The notes beneath the pieces are model-generated. The model searched no databases and was not told the origin of the DNA. It was given only the letters and a program-made list of their open reading frames with translations. A stretch of 64,000 nucleotides of DNA from Cryptomeria japonica (taxonomy: Eukaryota > Streptophyta > Pinopsida > Cupressales > Cupressaceae). The translations under genes and the position numbers were made by a program. Positions 58,421-64,000 of this stretch are shown here, in pieces; the stretch's first letter is position 1, and every line of letters starts with the position of its first letter. Location of the stretch: NCBI RefSeq assembly GCF_030272615.1, contig NC_081408.1, positions 761,724,673 to 761,788,672 of the forward strand, in the 5' to 3' direction.

Positions 58421-60300
58421 GTCCTCAATTGGGACTTGATTTGGCCTAGAATTCCCAAATATGGTTTGGATTATGCTTGAACCTAATATCTGTCTTGGAG
58501 CCACAGATAATTGATAATATTTCTTCATCCTACAATAAATAATCGTTTCAGGAACGATCTATATGTCTGATTCACTGATGTATCTAGGATTGTTCTGCTC
58601 TTAATGAGACTGATGCTTATTTAGTTGTTCTCCTCCAATCTGCAGATCCTACCTTTCATATCTGCTCAACAATATATATTAATGATTGTGATTATAATAT
58701 GTTTTAGTCTCTTGTAATAATTTCTGTTCTGCTGTAATAATATCCCTCTCGAATTAACTCCAAGTGACCTCTATATATATCCTTTCACCAATGGATTTAC
58801 CTCCTCAAATCAGGTTGGCCAAGGCTAAGGCAAACATTTATTTGTTTATTTAAATTCTTTGTTATTTATTGCATCATGAATTTATCAGTAGTATATCCAG
58901 ATTATGTTATATTCTTATCATTATGCCTTATATGAAACTGAAAATAATTGGTTTTAATGAAAATTGTATTAATTTCATTATATTAACCATTTTATTGGAC
59001 TGAGAACAGTCCCCATTATAATATTTATGAATGCTGTAGTTTAAACAAGAAATTAATATTTATATAAATGACAGCACCCTACGTATAACTCAGACCTGTC
59101 TAAGATGAAGTCTGCTTTCCTTTCTTTGTTTTCCCCCTTATCTATTTCTGTCCTAAAACATACTACTCTGCCATATATTTCTGACAGTTTTTCTTTTATT
59201 TTTACTCTTTCCCCATTCTTCTTATTCGTATCCTTTCTGAGGAAAACACAAATCTTATTTAAAGTGGCTGAGATGTTACGTCCTTTCTCAAAGGACATGT
59301 TCAATGAGGTGAATGTCCCCTGCGATGGGGCTTTACCAAAATATACGCATTGATTTTGTTAAAGCAGATCAGTCAAAGCACATTTACCCGATCCAATCCA
59401 TATTGGTTGATGGTAATTAACCGTAATGAAATTGATATGGTTATCAAGTCTTAAGCAACTGATTTAGTACTAACATATGAAACAGAAATTGATTCTAATT
59501 AAATCATTAGTAATTTATTGGAAATAATATAACAATAATATTAATATTAATAAATATGAGCAAGGACCTTTAATAATTGATGTACACTTAATGTTAAGTA
59601 TATATGAATATTATTTATTAATTTGTTTATTAATATTATATTGATGAAAATAACTAATTGTAGTTGATTATATATGATTATTTGACCCTGCCTTATATAA
59701 TGCAGGAGCCTATTGTTTTCATTGTCAGTAATAATCACAATTAATTTGTTCATTGGCGAATCGGTGAAAGAATAAGCTATGGTTTGATATTATTGTTTTA
59801 TTGAAAAGATTTTTAAAATAATTTTCTTACTATTTTTGATAATTTCTGATTGGCCGTTGACATTTTTCCTTGGGTTTAAATAAAAATTTTGGAAGAAAAA
59901 AAAAATGAACAAGAAAAATTTGATGATGGTTGTCTTAAAATATTTGCATTAATAAGAATTCAACTAGCATTGGCATTCTTATTGAAAAATGATGTATGTG
60001 CTTGTACTTTTGTGAGGAATTGTAGTTGCAAAGATTCATGGTTTTGAAGCATTTGACATATTGTTTTCAGCTGAGCGAGTGTTACCTACTATTGTTCAGT
60101 GATACATAGCCAACATTTCTTGCTCACTGATATTGCAAGGTGAGTATCCAAAAATCTAATGGTGCTCTGTTTTCATATATTTTGACTAAAGTTTATGTTA
60201 AAACAAGAAGTTGTAACACCATTGCATTTGTTTTTCATGTTACCTTCGTAAAAAGGAGTTTTGGATGATTTTTTTAAGCGAGTGTTTCATTTCATTGCAG
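58421..60300. other. AT-rich upstream region of the SWIM gene
   Basis: No gene recognised. 59053-59353 is polypyrimidine-rich with open frames on both strands and no motif. A TTTCATTGCAG acceptor directly before the ATG at 60301 suggests a 5'UTR intron, so a leader exon should lie in this stretch. Confidence 0.4.
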
Positions 60301-62896
60301 ATGGCAAGATGGGATGATATTCTGATGCTTCCTGTGCAAGAGCCACCCACCATTGTGTTTTCCTCATCCGACCTTAATTGGTCCAAGGTGGAAGGTTGGG
60401 GTCAGAATGTTGATAATGTAGCCCGCATCCCTTTCTCTAGAGTTGACGACTTTGTGAAGGGAGAATCCTTGAGTATTGAATATCCCACAAAGTTCCGTGT
60501 TGAGGCAAGGAGGAAAAAAACAGAATACAGTTCATATAAGCCAAGAGTAGATGGTTATCTGGAATATATCTTGTAAGTGGATATAGAATGACAATATTAT
60601 TTTAGTACATTATGACCAAGATCTTTTACAAGTTGTGGAAGAAATGTGTTTCAATTTGCTTATTGAGTTTTGCTAATTTTTTTTTGAATCTTGTTCAGAT
60701 ATTGGTGTTGCTATGGCCCTGATGATCACAGGAAAGGAGGAACATCACGACCGAGTAGAAAGTGTATTAAACCTTCAATGAAGAAAAGTAGTGCTGGCCC
60801 GCTGGGTGACCACATACAAAGAGAGGTTGCATGTGTCATTTTATTGTGAAACGTTTGTATGCTCAACCATCTGTTGCTCTTATTATATACAACCAACGGA
60901 AGCATGTTGATAAGTCTGGTTCTCCTTGCCATGGACCACTTGATACCAAGGCCATTGGAACACTGGCAATATATGCTCCTTACATCTCAGAAGAACTTCG
61001 ACAACAGATAATGTCAATGCTATATGCTGGAATTTCTGTGGAGAGTATAATACAAAATCACAAAAAATCTGTGGAGAGGCAAGGTGGCCCCTACAATCGT
61101 GATGCCTTCCTCTCTCGCCGTTTTGTACTCACGTTAGAGAGGAACATTAGACGAGCTACACATGAATTGGACTCAGATGATGCATTGAGCATGAAATTGT
61201 GTGTTGAAAGTCATCAAAATCAGGTTTTTTACTACCAGGAATCCTCTCAGACTGATGCTTTCATCTTGGGAGTTCAAACAGAGTGGCAATTGCAGCAAAT
61301 GCTATGTTTTGGAAAAAACAGTCTTATAGCTGTTGATTCCAGTTGTGGAACTAAGAAATTTAAGGTTTGCCTATTTATGTCTTTCATATTTTTTTTATAC
61401 AACTTAAAGTTTTCTGAAAGACACAAAATGTATGACTTCGTTTATTCTACATGCAGTATCCAATTTACACACTTCTTGCCTTTGATTCAAACCAAACTAC
61501 AATTCCCATAGCATGGATCATTGCTGGGAGTTTACAAAGTCATGATGTTTACAAATGGATGGGAACACTTCATGACAGAGTTCGTGCAAAGGATTCTACA
61601 TGGAGATTGAATGGCTTCATTATTGATGATGCATCAATAGAAATTTCTGTAATCAGGTTTGTGCCTTTTAACCTGTAATTGCTGTTAGCTTATGGTGAAA
61701 ATGTTTAAGCTCATATGGTGTCTGTCCACTGACAAAAGTGTCCAGGGATGTGTTTCAGTGCACAATTCTGTTGTGCCTTTGGCGTGTACGTCATGCATGG
61801 CATAGAAATATTATAAAGAAGTGTGCCAATGCTGAGATGCAGCGTGAGATGTTGAAGCGCCTTGGGCACATCATGTATAATACATGGAGCGGGTCAAATG
61901 TCATCAATGCCATGGAAGATTTTATGGAAGATTTTGTAGACCATAGTACCTTCATGGAATACTTTAAAGCAAGGTGGATGCAAAGAATAGGTTTGTCATC
62001 AATATTCTTAATTTTTTATGCATGTCAATATATTATCAACTCCTAAACAATGCTAGTGTGGTTTTTTCAATTTATGTCTCAAAACAATCTTCACCCCCAG
62101 ATAATGCTAATGTAGTTTTCGTTGTTCGTAGAGATGTGGGTGACTGCAATGACTATTCTACCTGTTGCAAGTCAGGAGACTTGTGCAGCTATTGAAGCAT
62201 ATCATTCTATACTAAAATCTAGGATGTCAAGTGCGCCAGATGTGAGCACATATCAACGAGTTGATTGGTTGGTACACAAATTGACTCATGAGGTGCATGC
62301 TTACTTTTGGGTTGATCAATTTTTAGTAGAAAATGATCTATGTGGATATGCCAGAGATGAAAATTATGTTCCACATCATGGCGCAAGGCACTCTTAATTG
62401 CAGATAGTGATGTTATTTTCAATGAGAAGGATCACACTGCAAAGGTTATTAGCCAAAGTGATCGGACAAGGACATACATTGTTTGGAATCCTAGTTCAGA
62501 GTTTGCTCTTTGTGAGTGTTCTTGGTCTATGTCAGGCAATCTCTGTAAACATTTTATTAAGACTGTTATGGTTTGTGGTGATCGTCAGATGGCTAGACCA
62601 TCAATGGCTCTGCAGACATATCATCAAGCTTTGCTTAGCCTCTTGTGTGGTCCACCAAATGGATCAGTTGTTCTTGATAATGCTATCTCACTAGCCATTG
62701 GTGTGCACCAGGATCTTAAGCGACAGGTCTAACCAGCAAATCATGGCTATAATAATTCTCTGCTTTCTCCAGTTCCTGTTAAGTGGGTTTGCAAGAAGAG
62801 TAGAACTTCTAGACAGAAGGCAAGTGTTGAAAATGGAAATAATAATTCAATTTGTGGGCATATGTATTGTCCCCATTCAGGATTAACCTTAGTTTA
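60301..62896 (+). pseudogene. SWIM zinc-finger, MULE-transposase-derived protein, five exons, two frameshifts
   Basis: Resembles the Arabidopsis SWIM zinc-finger family protein typified by At1g60560, a host gene descended from a Mutator-like transposase. Exons: 60301-60572, 60699-61364, 61457-61656, 61746-61990, 62132-62896, all with GT-AG introns. It starts MARWDDILMLPVQEPP, followed by DHRKGGTSRPSR. The transposase-like core has LIAVDSSCGTKKFK, then GFIIDDASIEI and SQETCAAIEAYH. The SWIM motif CEC...CKH lies near 62,513-62,553. Frameshifts fall at about 60,800 (before PHTKRGCMCHFIVKRL) and 62,372 (before TSWRKALLIADSD). A TAA after DLKRQV (62,729-62,731) may be the true end, or the frame may run to 62,896. 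About 700 codons, near full length. Intron-bearing, so a genomic duplicate rather than a retrocopy. Confidence 0.85.
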
Positions 62897-62972
62897 GTAC
62901 TGAAACAACAATTTAACCTTAGTTTAGTGCTGAAACAACAATTTAACCTTAGTTTAGTACTGAAACAACAAT
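62883..62972. repeat. Three tandem 30-bp units
   Basis: TTAACCTTAGTTTAGTACTG plus ten bases, at 62883, 62913 and 62943. The last possible stop of the SWIM frame (TAG) lies in unit 1. Confidence 0.92.
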
Positions 62973-64000
62973 TCTAACTTAAGTGAGAATTGTAATACAT
63001 TTATAAATATAATTTCATTGATTCTAAAGACATTTTTTTATAATATATAAATCATAACGCCAATAATAATTTTGAAAGATGGAACTTATCTTGATGGCTT
63101 CCTCTGGTTTGTATACTTGAGATATGTGTTTTTATATTGTACTTATCCCTTTATATATATTTTTTTCTCCTTAAATTTAATGTATGTACTTGCATGCCAT
63201 AACCTTCATATATCTCCCTTATTATATTTCAAATTGGATCTTATTATAAAACTCCTCAAAACCCTTTATAAATCCCCTCACAAGGGACATGTCTTTCATC
63301 AAGTTACTTTTTATTAAGCTTAGAATTTTTATTATTATATTGTAATCATGGGTGCTCTTAATGATTATGATGTATTAATAAATCACACCCTTTTAAGTGT
63401 TGCATAATAATATACTTGCTGTATGTAATTGTATCTTCCTAATCGCACCATATTGGCATTTTAATTATATCTTCTTTCATGTTCGATATCCTCTGATGAT
63501 TCTGATTTTTTCTTGTGACTTATATAATTGATAATATAAAGACAAATTTATATAAAATGACACTTTTAATGTTACTTGTTATTTCTGATTTATATAATTA
63601 AGAGTATACTTCAATGAATTGAATCGATATGCTTGTATCTGCAGTGAGATATAAATTATTATTGTCTATGGCAATATGGATTGCTTTTTCTGATATAGTC
63701 ACAGCAAATAGGCAATGTCTGATTATACTAACGCTTGAGGCATAAGGTTGATATGATTTCGAATTACTTGCAATGATTGTATAAGTCGCAATGTTTGATA
63801 TTAACGGTGAATATCTGCTAGAATGAGGGGCATTTTCTGATGTTCCACTAATTGCTGTGTGTATCCAATAATGGGTCTTGGGCCCGTCTCCCTTCAGCTC
63901 TTCCAAAACAGGAATGAAAACTATATATATATATATATTTAAACTTTACCTTGACAAGGATGTTACTGCCTGTAACTCCCTAATCCTCCCCTCATCTGAT
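62973..64000. other. AT-rich 3' flank
   Basis: A 102-codon minus frame (63598-63906) opens with TTG rather than ATG and shows no known domain. A (TA)n run lies at 63,922-63,939. Nothing else recognised. Confidence 0.45.

Noticed and set aside
63598-63906. 102-codon minus ORF
   Set aside because: Starts with TTG, no recognisable domain; recorded only as part of the flank.
1-64000. tRNA, rRNA, CRISPR or organellar insertion
   Set aside because: None seen by eye on either strand. The repeated units lack CRISPR-like equal repeat-spacer structure; the 42-44 kb hairpin array was considered, but its spacers are about 130 bp and it sits inside an LTR.

Overview
This window looks like nuclear DNA of a seed plant with a large, repeat-filled genome. 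A conifer or other gymnosperm is plausible but not proven. The evidence is nested LTR retrotransposons, plant-only gene families (PPR, TOPLESS, BAHD, SWIM/MULE-derived), GT-AG introns and long AT-rich spacers. I see no rRNA, tRNA, CRISPR, organellar block or prokaryote-type operon, and no gene that is clearly intact and expressed.

Layout. 1-3.1 kb: two nested Ty1/copia elements on the minus strand. The outer one carries an unrecognised ORF. 3.5-10.0 kb: a decayed Ty3/gypsy element (minus) that has lost its reverse transcriptase. 10.3-10.9 kb: an LTR-like fragment, broken by 10.9-19.1 kb, a gag-only non-autonomous LTR element (minus) that carries a glycosyltransferase-like scrap. 19.1-30.4 kb: mostly unassigned DNA with hairpins, tandem and direct repeats, a possible duplicated first exon and a BAHD acyltransferase pseudogene. 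30.97-46.63 kb: a composite insertion flanked by the 5-bp duplication GGCAT. I read it as a solo LTR of about 6.2 kb (minus) with a decayed ORF of about 1,070 codons inside its U3. A 9.4 kb element (plus) has inserted 43-48 bp into that LTR. The 9.4 kb element has one acidic 574-residue ORF, a 4.8 kb 3' LTR with regularly spaced conserved hairpins, and an abnormal inverted 5' end.

47-64 kb: gene remnants. In order these are two members of one unrecognised family (47.6-48.1 and 52.4-52.9 kb), two exons of a TOPLESS-like gene, an RNase H of non-LTR type, an RBX1-like RING-H2 copy with a frameshift, two PPR fragments on either side of a CpG-rich block, and a five-exon SWIM zinc-finger/MULE-transposase-derived gene broken by two frameshifts. 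The genes form no pathway. The coherent story is the nested transposons and their unusual LTRs.

All family names come from reading translations by eye. No search was run.
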